Shown: piece after piece, positions 8,448 to 18,417 of the stretch
Numbering within the stretch: position 1 is the stretch's first letter
How the letters are laid out: each line of letters starts with the position of its first letter
NCBI RefSeq assembly: GCF_006542765.1
Contig: NZ_SKCD01000012.1
Coordinates: forward strand, 62,001-126,000
From: Paenibacillus luteus
GTDB lineage: Bacteria; Bacillota; Bacilli; Paenibacillales; Paenibacillaceae
Direction: 5' to 3'
DNA: 64,000 nt
The notes under the pieces: generated by a model
Databases searched by the model: none
Told to the model about the DNA's origin: nothing
Seen by the model: the letters and a program-made list of their open reading frames with translations, nothing else
Made by a program: the position numbers and the translations under genes

Positions 8448-11400
8448 TTATTTACCGCCAGCGCGGGCAAGCTCTTTTTTGTTCGCTTCAAAAGCTGCTA
8501 GCAGCGCTTCCTCGCCTACAAGGCCAGTATCTTCAACCTTGCGGATCTGTTCAAGCATGCGCTTGTAGTCCTTCGGAATAACTTTAACGAACTTGGAAAG
8601 CGAGGCTTCCCATTCAGTTAAGATGCGGGAACCGATGGCACTCTCCGTATATTTCACATGAGATTCAATCAAGCCTTTCAGCTCTGCAATATCAATCGTT
8701 TCCTCCAGACGCTCCAGCAATACCATTTCAAGGTTGCAATGGTTGTAGAAATCGCCTTTCTCATCGTAGATATACGCAACACCGCCAGACATACCAGCGC
8801 CAAAGTTACGTCCAGTGCTGCCAAGTATGGCTACACGTCCACCAGTCATATATTCGCAGCCATGATCGCCTACGCCCTCTACAACAACATTCGCTCCACT
8901 GTTCCGAACGGCAAAGCGCTCGCCGGCTGCACCGCGGATGTACGCTTGGCCGCTTGTAGCGCCATAAAGCGCAGTATTACCAATAATCACGTTGTCTTCA
9001 GCAGCAAACGTCGCCTTAGGGGACGGTGCCACGAATATTTTCCCGCCAGACAAACCTTTACCGAAATAGTCATTCGAATCGCCTTCGATGGAGAGCGTTA
9101 TCCCCTTCGGCACGAATGCGCCAAAGCTTTGTCCCGCAGTACCAACAAAGTGATAAGAAATCGTATCCTCCGGCAAGCCTGCCGCACCGTAACGGCGAGT
9201 GACCTCACTACCTAGGATCGTTCCGACAACACGATTCGTATTCAGGATCGGGAACGTACCGCGAACGCGTTCGCCGTTCTCAAGCGCCGACTGCGCAAGA
9301 GGCACAAGCTGCTGCATGTCGAGCGACAATTCTAGACCATGATTTTGCTCTTGAATGTTATAGCGTACCGCATCCTTCGGAAGGTCTGCTTCGTAAAGCA
9401 AGCCCGACAGATCAATGCCTTTCGCTTTGTAATGCTCAAGAAGCTGCTTCGTTTCCAACATATCCACACGGCCAACCATCTCCTGAATCGTACGGAAGCC
9501 CAGCTCAGCCATAATCTCGCGCAGCTCTTCAGCAATAAAGCGCAGGTAGTTTACGACATGGCTTGGATCGCCCATAAACTTCTTGCGAAGCTCAGGATTT
9601 TGAGTCGCTACGCCTACTGGACAAGTATCCAGTTGACATACACGCATCATGATACAACCAAGCACGATTAGCGGTGCAGTCGAGAAGCCATATTCTTCGG
9701 CTCCAAGCAATACAGCAATCGCCACGTCGCGGCCGTTCATCATTTTACCGTCTGTTTCCAGAACGACACGATCACGCAATTTGTTAAGCATAAGCGTTTG
9801 GTGAGTCTCAGCAAGACCAAGCTCCCACGGCAAGCCTGCGTGACGGATGGAACCCATTGGAGATGCTCCAGTACCGCCATCGTAACCGCTGACCATAATA
9901 ACGTCTGCGCGGCCTTTCGCTACGCCAGTCGCAATCGTACCTACGCCTACTCCAGATACGAGCTTCACGTTAATACGGGCGCGCGGGTTCGCATTTTTCA
10001 AGTCATGAACAAGCTCAGCCAGATCTTCGATCGAATAAATATCATGATGCGGCGGCGGCGAGATGAGTCCCACGCCTGGCGTCGAACCACGAACCTCTGC
10101 AACCCAAGGATATACTTTAAGGCCAGGCAATTGTCCGCCTTCACCCGGCTTCGCGCCTTGGGCCATTTTAATTTGAATTTCATCCGCATTGACCAAGTAG
10201 TTGCTCGTTACGCCGAAACGTCCAGAAGCTACCTGTTTGATCGCACTGCGTCTTGAATCTCCGTTTGCATCCGGAATGAAGCGTGCAGGGTCTTCCCCGC
10301 CCTCACCCGTATTCGATTTACCGCCAAGACGGTTCATCGCAATAGCCAGGCTCTCATGCGCTTCTTTACTAATAGATCCAAAGGACATCGCACCGGTTTT
10401 GAATCGTTTTACGATAGACTCCAACGATTCAACCTCTTCAAGCGGCACCGACTGGCGGCCTTCCTTGAATTTCAGCAGAGAACGAAGCGTCAGATGCTTC
10501 TTGTCTTCCCCTTGCACGAGCGCAGAGAACTTCTTGTAAAGTTTGTAATCATTCGCGCGTGAAGCCATTTGCAGCGTATGAATGGTTTGCGGTGTGAACA
10601 AGTGGTCCTCACCGTCTTTACGCCACTGATAATCGCCGCCGGAATCCAGCTCTTTCTCTCCGCCTTCTTGCTCGGAGAAAGCACGGTTGTGATGCTTTAG
10701 CGTTTCTTCCGCGATCACATCAAGGCCGATACCGCCAATACGGGACGGCGTCCATGTGAAGTACTCGTTGATGACATCCTCTTTCAAGCCAAGCGCTTCA
10801 AAAATTTGAGCGCCGCGGTAGGATTGAATCGTCGAGATTCCCATTTTGGACAATATTTTAATAACACCTTTAGTGGCTGCTTTAATAAAGTTTTTGACTG
10901 CTTTCTCATGCGATACGCCGCGAAGCATACCTTGACGAATCATATCATCAAGCGACTCGAAAGCGAGGTACGGGTTAACCGCATTTACGCCGTAACCAAG
11001 CAGCAATGCAAAGTGATGAACTTCGCGCGGCTCGCCCGACTCAAGTAGAATGGCCACTTTCGTACGCGTTCCTTGACGGATCAAATGGTGATGCAATGCA
11101 GCAACCGCCAGCAGCGCTGGCATTGCAGCATTCTCCTTGTCAACGCCACGATCAGACAGGATAAGCAGGTTATGGCCTTTCGCGATAACACGATCAGCTG
11201 CTTCGCACATTTGCGTAATCGCTGCGCGCAGTCCGCTTTCCCCTTCATTTGCAGGGAAGAAGATTGGCAGTGTAATGGAACGGAACCCTGGACGACGAAC
11301 ATGGCGAAGCTTCGCAAATTGCTCATTCGACAGAATTGGCGTATCCAGTTTAATGTGACGGCAGCTTTCCGGTTCCGGATTGAGCAGGTTGCGCTCAGGT

Positions 11401-13052
11401 CCAATCGTCGTTCCAGTTGCCGTAATGATTTCCTCACGAATCGCATCGATCGGCGGATTCGTAACTTGAGCGAACAATTGCTTGAAGTAATTGTAAAGGC
11501 GCTGAGGGCGCTCAGACAAAATAGCAAGCGGAGCATCATAACCCATAGAAGCAATCGGCTCAGCGCCGCTGCCCGCCATTGGCTCAAGCACCTTGCGGAT
11601 ATCCTCGTACGTGTAACCGAACGCTTGCTGTCTGCGTTGAACCGTCGCATGGTTAGGCTCCGGCAGTTCAGGCGCTTCCGGCAGATCTTCCAAATCAACG
11701 AGATGCTCATTCAGCCAATCGCGGTATGGATGCTCGGTTTCAATCTCCGCCTTTACTTCCTCATCGGAAATAATGCGCCCTTTCTCCGTATCGACAAGCA
11801 GCATGCGGCCTGGACGGAGGCGATCTTTGTATAAAATATCCTCAGCCGGAATTTCTACCGTTCCTGCCTCAGAACCTAAAATAATATGGTCGTCTTTGGT
11901 TACATAATAACGAGCCGGACGAAGTCCATTGCGGTCAAGGACTGCGCCAATCTTCACACCGTCAGTAAAGCCAAGCGCAGCCGGTCCGTCCCATGGCTCC
12001 ATCAAGGTGCTGTGGTATTCGTAAAAGGCTTTACGCTCATCGCTCATGCTCTCGTGATTGGACCAAGGCTCGGGAACCATCATCATAGCCGCATGGGCCA
12101 TGGAACGTCCCGAGAGGAATAGAAACTCTAATGTATTATCGAACATAGCAGTATCAGAGCCGTCAGGATTGATGACCGGCTTTATCTTCTCGATATCGTC
12201 ACCAAACAATTCAGTAGCGAATAGCGTTTGGCGTGCGTGCATCCAGTTCACGTTACCACGAAGCGTATTGATCTCGCCATTGTGAATCATATAGTGGAAA
12301 GGATGCGCACGTTCCCAGCTAGGGAAGGTGTTCGTGCTGAAACGGGAGTGAACGAGCGCCATTGCCGATACAACAGACTCATCATTAAGCTCCGTGTAGA
12401 ACGAGCGCACTTGCTCCGTTGTAAGCATCCCTTTATAGACAATCTTCCTCGAGGACAAGCTCGAGAAATAAAACATGTTGCCGCCTTCTTTGCCGGCATA
12501 TCGAATCGCAAGCTCAGCGCGCTTGCGGATCACGTACAACTTGCGTTCAAATGCCATATTGTCCTTCAAGCTGCCATTCATTCCAATAAACAGCTGGCGA
12601 ACATGAGGCTTAACAGCTAATGCAGATTCACCGAGCTTCTTGTCATCTGTCGGAACCGTACGCCAAGCGATGACCGACTGGTTCTCCTCTTGAACGATCG
12701 TTTCCACTTCACGCTCAATTGCGACGCGTGCAGCCTCATCCTGCGGCATAAAAATCATCCCGACGGCATAATGTCCCTCTGCCGGAAGCTCAATTTCTTG
12801 CTTCTTTAATTCAGCCGCAAAAAATGCATGCGGAATTTGAAGCAATATCCCCGCTCCATCTCCCGTATTCGGTTCGCTGCCTTGACCGCCGCGATGCTCC
12901 ATGTTCTCGAGCAGCATCAGCGCCTGGCGAATGACCTTATGTGATTTTATTCCCTTGATGTTGGCCACAAAGCCCATGCCGCAAGCGTCTTTCTCAAACT
13001 GCGGATCATAAAGCCCTTGCTTCGGCGGCAATCCCAAAATATGTTCTTTCAT
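8448..13052 (-). CDS. gltB: Glutamate synthase large subunit (NADPH-GOGAT alpha)
   Basis: This 1534-residue enzyme transfers the amide of glutamine to 2-oxoglutarate. The glutaminase domain starts at Cys24 (EKDACGMGF), which becomes the N-terminal nucleophile after propeptide removal, and runs to about residue 430. A central domain follows, then the FMN-binding synthase domain at about 840-1200 with [10 protein letters not shown]. The 3Fe-4S cysteines lie in [12 protein letters not shown] near 1140. The C-terminal GXGXG beta-helix region is near 1270-1480 ([20 protein letters not shown]). The ATG at 13052 has AAAGG 10 nt upstream; the longer reading frame adds 25 unrelated residues. Full length for the family. 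No gltD small-subunit gene follows; a terminator comes at once, so the small subunit must be elsewhere. Confidence 0.95.
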   Translation of the reverse strand: MKEHILGLPPKQGLYDPQFEKDACGMGFVANIKGIKSHKVIRQALMLLENMEHRGGQGSEPNTGDGAGILLQIPHAFFAAELKKQEIELPAEGHYAVGMIFMPQDEAARVAIEREVETIVQEENQSVIAWRTVPTDDKKLGESALAVKPHVRQLFIGMNGSLKDNMAFERKLYVIRKRAELAIRYAGKEGGNMFYFSSLSSRKIVYKGMLTTEQVRSFYTELNDESVVSAMALVHSRFSTNTFPSWERAHPFHYMIHNGEINTLRGNVNWMHARQTLFATELFGDDIEKIKPVINPDGSDTAMFDNTLEFLFLSGRSMAHAAMMMVPEPWSNHESMSDERKAFYEYHSTLMEPWDGPAALGFTDGVKIGAVLDRNGLRPARYYVTKDDHIILGSEAGTVEIPAEDILYKDRLRPGRMLLVDTEKGRIISDEEVKAEIETEHPYRDWLNEHLVDLEDLPEAPELPEPNHATVQRRQQAFGYTYEDIRKVLEPMAGSGAEPIASMGYDAPLAILSERPQRLYNYFKQLFAQVTNPPIDAIREEIITATGTTIGPERNLLNPEPESCRHIKLDTPILSNEQFAKLRHVRRPGFRSITLPIFFPANEGESGLRAAITQMCEAADRVIAKGHNLLILSDRGVDKENAAMPALLAVAALHHHLIRQGTRTKVAILLESGEPREVHHFALLLGYGVNAVNPYLAFESLDDMIRQGMLRGVSHEKAVKNFIKAATKGVIKILSKMGISTIQSYRGAQIFEALGLKEDVINEYFTWTPSRIGGIGLDVIAEETLKHHNRAFSEQEGGEKELDSGGDYQWRKDGEDHLFTPQTIHTLQMASRANDYKLYKKFSALVQGEDKKHLTLRSLLKFKEGRQSVPLEEVESLESIVKRFKTGAMSFGSISKEAHESLAIAMNRLGGKSNTGEGGEDPARFIPDANGDSRRSAIKQVASGRFGVTSNYLVNADEIQIKMAQGAKPGEGGQLPGLKVYPWVAEVRGSTPGVGLISPPPHHDIYSIEDLAELVHDLKNANPRARINVKLVSGVGVGTIATGVAKGRADVIMVSGYDGGTGASPMGSIRHAGLPWELGLAETHQTLMLNKLRDRVVLETDGKMMNGRDVAIAVLLGAEEYGFSTAPLIVLGCIMMRVCQLDTCPVGVATQNPELRKKFMGDPSHVVNYLRFIAEELREIMAELGFRTIQEMVGRVDMLETKQLLEHYKAKGIDLSGLLYEADLPKDAVRYNIQEQNHGLELSLDMQQLVPLAQSALENGERVRGTFPILNTNRVVGTILGSEVTRRYGAAGLPEDTISYHFVGTAGQSFGAFVPKGITLSIEGDSNDYFGKGLSGGKIFVAPSPKATFAAEDNVIIGNTALYGATSGQAYIRGAAGERFAVRNSGANVVVEGVGDHGCEYMTGGRVAILGSTGRNFGAGMSGGVAYIYDEKGDFYNHCNLEMVLLERLEETIDIAELKGLIESHVKYTESAIGSRILTEWEASLSKFVKVIPKDYKRMLEQIRKVEDTGLVGEEALLAAFEANKKELARAGGK

Positions 13053-13472
13053 TGTGTGCAACCTTTCTATGAGAAGATTTTTGGGTAAGCGTGAACGTGT
13101 TGAAAATAAGCACCGATGAATACGCATTACGCTTCATTTTTGGCTTGTTTTATCATAGAATGGTAGTCAACGAGGCGCATCGGCCTGCTCCTTGCCATTC
13201 ATAAGCTTAACACCGGCAGCCCAGCCTGTGAGTGCCTGCGTTTCATTGACCATATACCGGGCCTATACCGCGACATTGCGATTATTATATTATTTTAACA
13301 TTAGGCCATAGCGGAATCAATTTAATATTTTCATAATTGTTTGCACTATTTTACTACAAAACCATACTTCAGCACGTATAAATGTGCGTTTTTGTATCCG
13401 TTTCGCCAAGGTGGCAAGCATACCATAAAAACCATTTTTCTTACCCTCATATATTATCAGAAGGAGGTATCT
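13053..13472. other. Intergenic region with the gltB promoter
   Basis: This stretch separates gltB (minus) from the decayed GDSL gene (plus). A TTGACT hexamer occurs on the minus strand near 13160, but I could not place a well-spaced -10 with it. I saw no clear GlnR/TnrA-type operator (TGTnAn7TnACA) and no T-box or riboswitch signature. Confidence 0.35.
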
Positions 13473-13963
13473 GTGTTGTATAGCAAGTTAAGGAAAGTCG
13501 CTTTGAAGACAATCGCGCTTGCTTTGATTGCCTTGCTCTGGACATCTGTCATGGCCTATGCCGCCCCGGAGGCGGATAATTCAGCTTAGTAAGGTACATA
13601 CAAAATTGTGGCTATTGGCGACTCGGTTTCGGCTGGATATGAGCAGGGATATCATGAGAAATTCATACACAATGGGACTAAACAACTGGATGGGGCCGTT
13701 GCCCAAGAAGCAGAGGCGATAAAGAGCGGGGACATTCAGGCCAATCTTCCCGATCCGCGTGTAGAGCGGATATTTAATGAGACGAAGCAGCTCCGCCTTG
13801 CCATAAGCGATGCAAGCCTCATCCTAATGAACATTGGCGGCAACGATATGTATGCTGTGGCAAAGCGAGCACGCGCTATGTCCCGTTAGCTGCACAGATC
13901 GAAGGGCCGCAGCTTAATGTCATCTACCGTGATACATTAAAAACAGTCTTCATTAATAAATAA
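13473..13963 (+). pseudogene. Decayed secreted GDSL/SGNH hydrolase
   Basis: GTG at 13473, 6 nt after AAGGAGG, begins a good signal peptide (LRKVALKTIALALIALLWTS, cleavage after MAYA). After ADNSA come two consecutive in-frame stops (TAG TAA). The same frame then resumes as YKIVAIGDSVSAGYEQGYHE, the GDS block of SGNH esterases, and later NIGGNDMY, the block with the catalytic-site Asn. A frame change near 13858 is needed to continue with TRYVPLAAQIEGPQLNVIYR, which resembles a copper-amine-oxidase-like stalk repeat. The middle of the enzyme, including the DxxH block, is missing. Two stops, a frameshift and an internal deletion show that the gene is dead. Confidence 0.85.
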
Positions 13964-13968
13964 CATTT

Positions 13969-14364
13969 CTATTTATATTCCTTATGCAGCTGCTGCATTT
14001 GTTCAAGCCCTTTCGCTGCCCAGCGATGCAGCCGGTCAAGCGCTGCGATTTCTGCTTCTGCTGCTGCCCGAAGTGATGTGCCATAATCGGGAACAGTGCT
14101 TGCAAATGGCTTCAAGTCACGCATCAGTACGGTCGTTTTCTCTGTATAGCTTAGCGCGCGCCGCTCGTGGAACATAGGCACGTCCGGATTATAAGGATTA
14201 TGCAAATCACCTTGCTCTGGATGCTTTAATACAGCAAGCACCTTTACAAGCGCACGTGGTCCGTTCAATTCCATAAGCTCACCAACGTATTGACCTGAAC
14301 GCACTTCCGCTCGCACAGTATCGCCAATTTTAAAACCTTGTTCTTCAGAATGTAGGCTTGTCAT
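13969..14364 (-). CDS. kapB: KapB-like kinase-associated protein
   Basis: This 131-residue protein contains FKIGDTVRAEVRSGQYVGEL and VLKHPEQGDLHNP followed by FHERRAL. These are the hallmarks of KapB, which in Bacillus is needed for activity of the sporulation kinase KinB. Family members form an SH3-like barrel. The ATG at 14364 has GGGGGA upstream; the longer frame to 14436 adds unrelated residues. It stands alone, and its stop is 5 bases from the end of the GDSL pseudogene. A KinB-like kinase occurs at 61.4-63.1 kb in this window, which fits functionally. Confidence 0.85.
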   Translation of the reverse strand: MTSLHSEEQGFKIGDTVRAEVRSGQYVGELMELNGPRALVKVLAVLKHPEQGDLHNPYNPDVPMFHERRALSYTEKTTVLMRDLKPFASTVPDYGTSLRAAAEAEIAALDRLHRWAAKGLEQMQQLHKEYK

Positions 14365-14565
14365 TTCAATTCCCCCATTATTATATTTCTTATGATTGTA
14401 AAATATTTGTAAATATAGTTGATCGCAGGGATGCATATCCTAATTAAGAACCTAGCTGCTTTTAAGGATAAATTATCCACAGCCTGATTCGCAAGCCCGC
14501 TCGGATAAAACTTGTGTTAGTTGTACAAGCATCGTAATATGGAAATAGAAAAGTAGGTGGAATGA

Positions 14566-15681
14566 ATGCGTAAGAAAAGAGTGCTTCTGCTCTCTGAAGG
14601 CTTTGGCTCCGGTCATACTCAAGCTGCCTATGCGCTCGCTGTCGGACTGAAGCAATTATGTCCGGGGATTCAGACCCGCGTCATCGAGCTTGGAAAGTTT
14701 CTTAATCCGGTGCTTGGTCCATGGATTATATCGGCATATCGCAAAACCGTAAGCAAACAGCCCAAGATGGTCGGTCTTATGTACCGCAGCAACTATAAAA
14801 AATCATTTAACCGCCTTACACAGCTTGCGCTGCATCGCATGTTTTATACCCAAACGTCACAAGTCATCTCTCAGTTGAAGCCGGACTTGATCGTTTGCAC
14901 GCATCCAGGTCCGAATGCGGTCGTGTCTAGACTTAAGCGTCTGGGATTGGATATGCCGCTTTATACCCTTATTACCGATTATGATGCACACGGCTCTTGG
15001 GTGAACAAAGAGGTCAATCTATACCTAGTTTCCTCTGATCTTGTAAAAAAAAGGCTGATGGACAAGGGTGTCAACGAGGAACGCGTAGAGGTGACGGGAA
15101 TTCCCGTTCATCCAAATTTTTGGCATACATACGATAAAGAAGAGATACGCGAACAGTTTTCATTACAAAATATGCCGACCGTGCTCATTATGGGCGGCGG
15201 CTGGGGTATTATGTATGAGGATAATGCCCTCGAGTACATGACCAAATGGAGAGAGACAACTCAGCTTATCTATTGTGTTGGCTCCAATGAGAAAATGAAA
15301 GAAAAAATGCTCGCCGATCCGATTTTCCAGCATCCGAACATCCATGTGCTTGGATTTACCCGTGAAGTGAACAAACTGATGGATGTTTCCGATTTGCTTA
15401 TTACGAAGCCGGGAGGCATGACCTGTACCGAGGGAATGAGCAAAGGAATTCCAATGCTCTTTTATGAGCCCATTCCCGGCCAAGAGGAAGAGAACTGCGA
15501 ATACTTCATAAGCAATGGCTTTGGCGAAATGCTGGATTCGAACGATACCGTCGATCGATGGTTCTCGCTCATCCACGAGCCTTACGCCTCAGGTCAGTTC
15601 CGAGACAGTCTGCTAACAAAACGCAATTTGCAATATGACCCCATGAGCTGTCCGAACGCCGTCCTGCGATTAATGCAGTGA
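14566..15681 (+). CDS. UgtP-like diacylglycerol glucosyltransferase (GT28)
   Basis: This 371-residue GT-B enzyme begins KKRVLLLSEGFGSGHTQAA, the N-terminal motif of MGDG synthase/UgtP-type enzymes. It has DLIVCTHPGPNA near 100 and ITDYDAHGSWV near 135. The C-terminal donor site includes MGGGWGI near 208 and TKPGGMTCTEGMSKGIPM near 280. The family moves glucose or galactose from UDP-sugar to diacylglycerol at the cytoplasmic membrane, giving glycolipids and the lipoteichoic acid anchor. AGGTGG precedes the ATG. It is followed after 83 bases by the malic enzyme gene without a clear terminator. Sugar and processivity are not certain. Confidence 0.85.
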   Translation: MRKKRVLLLSEGFGSGHTQAAYALAVGLKQLCPGIQTRVIELGKFLNPVLGPWIISAYRKTVSKQPKMVGLMYRSNYKKSFNRLTQLALHRMFYTQTSQVISQLKPDLIVCTHPGPNAVVSRLKRLGLDMPLYTLITDYDAHGSWVNKEVNLYLVSSDLVKKRLMDKGVNEERVEVTGIPVHPNFWHTYDKEEIREQFSLQNMPTVLIMGGGWGIMYEDNALEYMTKWRETTQLIYCVGSNEKMKEKMLADPIFQHPNIHVLGFTREVNKLMDVSDLLITKPGGMTCTEGMSKGIPMLFYEPIPGQEEENCEYFISNGFGEMLDSNDTVDRWFSLIHEPYASGQFRDSLLTKRNLQYDPMSCPNAVLRLMQ

Positions 15682-15764
15682 TGGCTTTCTTTTTCAAGAG
15701 GGAATGAAGCATAAATTGTATACCCTTATCCAAATCCTATAGATGACGAAGGGAGCTGTTTAGT

Positions 15765-17180
15765 ATGAGTGCGATGATGACTGATGGAAAAACGATTATT
15801 TTGAGGATTGAAATCGATACGAATGTCGCCCAGTTTGGACGAGCAGCTACAGCGATCGAGCAAGCTAGAGGCGATATTATTGCCATTGACGTCATACATA
15901 CAGACAAGAATAAGAGCTTGCGCGACTTGACCGTCAAAATAGCAGAGCAAGGCGCCGCCGAACGGCTGACTGCGGCTTTAAACTCACTTGAGGGCATTCG
16001 GCTTGTCCATATATCTGACCGCACCTTCCTGCTGCATCTTGGCGGGAAAATCACCATTCAGCCTAAAACTCCCATTCAAAACCGCGACGATTTGTCACGT
16101 GTCTATACGCCCGATGTGGCTAGAGTCTGCCAAGCCATCTTCGAAGAGCCATCCAAGGCTCATACCCTCACCGTGAAGCGCAATATGGTTGCCGTTGTAT
16201 CCGATGGGAGCGCCGTGCTGGGCCTTGGCAATATCGGCCCTTATGCGGCCATGCCTGTCATGGAGGGCAAAGCCATGCTGTTCAAGCAGTTTGCAGACGT
16301 AGATGCCTTCCCGATTTGCCTTGACACCCAGGATACCGAAGCCATTATTGCCACCGTGAAAAATCTGGCACCTGCCTTCGGCGGCATTAATCTAGAGGAT
16401 ATTTCCGCCCCGCGCTGCTTTGAAATTGAACAGCGCCTCCGGGAAGAGCTCGATATTCCCGTCTTTCACGATGATCAGCATGGCACAGCCGTTGTATTGT
16501 ATGCTAGTCTGCTCAATGCGCTCAAACTAACCGGACGCAGATTAGACGAGGCACGTATCGTAATCTGCGGCATCGGAGCTGCGGGTACTGCCTGCACCAA
16601 AATGCTGCTAGCAGGCGGCGCGAAGCATATTGTCGGCGTCGATCGCGATGGCATTCTAACGGCTGATCGTTCTTATGAGAATGCCATGTGGCAATGGTAC
16701 GCTGATCACACGAATCCGGAACGCCAAACCGGCGGCTTGGCTGATGCTCTGATCGGAGCCGATGTATTTATCGGTGTTTCCGCTGGCGGAATACTAAAAC
16801 GTGCCCACATCGAAACGATGGCCAAAGACCCTATCGTCTTTGCAATGGCCAATCCCGAGCCGGAAATAAGGCCCGAGCTGGTCGAGGATATCGTCGCAGT
16901 CTTCGCCACAGGTCGATCCGATTACCCAAATCAAATTAACAATGTTTTATGCTTCCCTGGCATTTTCCGGGGTGCTCTCGATAGCCGCGCGACCACCATA
17001 AACGAAGAAATGAAGCTGGCCGCAGCAGAGGCGATCGCTTCCGTCATTAGCGAAGAAGAGCTAAGCCCGATGTATATCGTGCCAAGCGTATTCAACAGCC
17101 GGGTCGTCGAAGAGGTTAGGCGCCGCGTGATTCAGGCAGCTCAGCAAAGCGGCGTATCTCGGCGCCAAACGAGGGAGTAG
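15765..17180 (+). CDS. NAD(P)-dependent malic enzyme with N-terminal ACT domain
   Basis: This 471-residue enzyme decarboxylates malate to pyruvate. Residues 8-85 form an ACT domain (ILRIEIDTNVAQFGRAATAI), a small-molecule regulatory fold found on a subset of malic enzymes. The catalytic region has SRVYTPDVARVC near 112, the Lys region NIGPYAAMPVMEGKAMLFKQ, FHDDQHGTAVV near 245 with metal-binding Asp, and an NAD-binding GIGAAGTACTKM near 270. AGGGAG lies about 10 nt before the ATG. A strong terminator follows. The ligand of the ACT domain and the cofactor preference cannot be read from sequence alone. Confidence 0.92.
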   Translation: MSAMMTDGKTIILRIEIDTNVAQFGRAATAIEQARGDIIAIDVIHTDKNKSLRDLTVKIAEQGAAERLTAALNSLEGIRLVHISDRTFLLHLGGKITIQPKTPIQNRDDLSRVYTPDVARVCQAIFEEPSKAHTLTVKRNMVAVVSDGSAVLGLGNIGPYAAMPVMEGKAMLFKQFADVDAFPICLDTQDTEAIIATVKNLAPAFGGINLEDISAPRCFEIEQRLREELDIPVFHDDQHGTAVVLYASLLNALKLTGRRLDEARIVICGIGAAGTACTKMLLAGGAKHIVGVDRDGILTADRSYENAMWQWYADHTNPERQTGGLADALIGADVFIGVSAGGILKRAHIETMAKDPIVFAMANPEPEIRPELVEDIVAVFATGRSDYPNQINNVLCFPGIFRGALDSRATTINEEMKLAAAEAIASVISEEELSPMYIVPSVFNSRVVEEVRRRVIQAAQQSGVSRRQTRE

Positions 17181-17253
17181 CTGCAGTTGCACCTATAGAT
17201 GCATCCTTTGCCGCTTTCTCTTCCTTTTTGAGCTTTATAAGCATGTATACATT

Positions 17254-17295
17254 CTGCCTGTTTACGGAGCTTCTCCATATGCAGGCAGTTTTTTA
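17254..17295 (+). terminator. Terminator of the malic enzyme gene
   Basis: Arms CTGCCTG and CAGGCAG are followed by six T residues, 73 bases after the stop. Confidence 0.85.
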
Positions 17296-17503
17296 TTGAA
17301 GTCAGATTATAGAAATACAGCGTTTTCTTAAACTGGTTGAAACCTGAATGGCTGCTTGCACGTATTCGTTCTTATGCACTACTTGCAGGTTGCGTCGGCA
17401 CTAGAATAGCTGGCATTCCCAGAATGAGGGTAGGCTTGTGTCCTGCAGTCATTATTTTCAAAAAACACATGACAACTATCATCTTCTTATGCTAATTAAA
17501 TAT

Positions 17504-17511
17504 GCTATAAT
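17504..17511 (+). promoter_or_regulatory. Extended -10 promoter element for the DedA gene
   Basis: TGCTATAAT contains a perfect -10 hexamer (17506-17511) and the upstream TGn extension. The -35 region is poor, as is common with extended -10 promoters. Transcription would start near 17518, giving a leader of about 125 nt. The sequence from 17296 to 17500 shows nothing else. Confidence 0.55.
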
Positions 17512-17518
17512 TATTATA

Positions 17519-17645
17519 TTAAGCGCTAAAGCGCTTTTTTCAACGAGCTGCAGCATTGGCAGGCACATAAGGGAATTTCCATATGGTGTATTTCATTAAG
17601 CAGGCTTTATGTGCAGTTAGTTGACGGAAAGGGAGCCTGGTAATG
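17519..17645 (+). promoter_or_regulatory. Structured leader upstream of the DedA gene
   Basis: The leader begins with a small hairpin (AAGCGC TAAA GCGCTT then six T). It continues with a perfect 8-bp stem GCACATAA (17563-17570) with TTATGTGC (17607-17614). An outer pairing between 17554-17564 and 17635-17645 covers the start codon with one mismatch and one G-U pair. It resembles no riboswitch I know. The first hairpin with T run could also be a terminator. Confidence 0.4.
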
Positions 17646-18296
17646 TTTCAAGCAGTAGTCGACTTTTTAAAGGATTTCGGGCCACTGGGCTTGTTTATTC
17701 ACGCGTTTTTGGACGCCGTTATTTTCCCCATTCCCGCGTTCTTCCTACAAGTTTCGCTAAGCATCCTAAATCCATCTACAGCACTATGGCTGGCTACTGT
17801 GGGCTATGTCGCTTGTCTCTTAGGTACACCCGTAGGGTATTACCTTGGCAAGGTAATGGGCAAATCCGTCCTATATAAGTTTCTCAAGAAAGAATGGATC
17901 GACGCTGCGACCGACAAGTTTCAGAAAAATGGCGAAGCCGCTATTCTGATCGGATCATTTACACCGATTCCCTTTAAAGTATTTACCATTCTATCGGGCT
18001 GCTTAAACTTCCCTATCTGGCGATTGATTGGCTATGCTGCTATCGGACGCGGATTGAAATTTTATATCGTTGGCCTCCTGTTCTACTTCTACGGGCGTGC
18101 AGCGGAGAGCATGGTGAAAGACGTTTCGTTATATATCTTTATTGTTGCGGTTCCGCTCATCGTTATCTTTTTGCTCATCCGTAAAAGAAGAAACAAAAAG
18201 AAAACGTTAGCTGACAAGCTAGTCGAAGCCGAAGCTTCACAAACCGAACAAATGAAACCAACCGAAAGCACAAATACGATCCAAATTGATTCCTAA
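17643..18296 (+). CDS. DedA/SNARE-associated (YqaA-like) membrane protein
   Basis: This 217-residue protein has re-entrant and membrane segments and the motifs FLDAVIFPIPAF near 25, GYYLGKVMGK near 75 and GSFTPIPFKVFTILSG near 105, followed by a GRGLKFYIVGLLFYFYG helix. These match the DedA superfamily (VTT domain), whose members scramble or flip lipids such as undecaprenyl phosphate or phosphatidylethanolamine across the membrane. A basic, charged 35-residue tail follows. GGGAG precedes the ATG. It is monocistronic with a terminator right after. The substrate is inferred from the family only. Confidence 0.85.
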   Translation: MFQAVVDFLKDFGPLGLFIHAFLDAVIFPIPAFFLQVSLSILNPSTALWLATVGYVACLLGTPVGYYLGKVMGKSVLYKFLKKEWIDAATDKFQKNGEAAILIGSFTPIPFKVFTILSGCLNFPIWRLIGYAAIGRGLKFYIVGLLFYFYGRAAESMVKDVSLYIFIVAVPLIVIFLLIRKRRNKKKTLADKLVEAEASQTEQMKPTESTNTIQIDS

Positions 18297-18313
18297 GACT
18301 TGATTCCTAAGAC

Positions 18314-18355
18314 AACAAAGAAAGACGTTCAATGATGAACGTCTTTCTTTGTTTT
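18314..18355. terminator. Terminator after the DedA gene
   Basis: Arms AAAGAAAGACGTTC and GAACGTCTTTCTTT surround a 6-nt loop and are followed by GTTTT; it can also work on the minus strand. Confidence 0.8.
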
Positions 18356-18417
18356 ATTCAACTGCATGCTTCGTGAGCCGACTTCGCGCCTGCCATCCGC
18401 CCAGTTGGAGCACTTAA

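Noticed and set aside
11081-11710. Minus-strand frame of 209 codons inside gltB
   Set aside because: An out-of-frame shadow, rich in Arg, Leu and Ser, with no start signal.
11073-11834. Long plus-strand frame of 253 codons
   Set aside because: It is antisense to the glutaminase part of gltB, has no ribosome site and no protein-like pattern; a shadow frame.
13053-13340. T-box or GlnR/TnrA site before gltB
   Set aside because: No T-box core and no TGTnAn7TnACA match seen.
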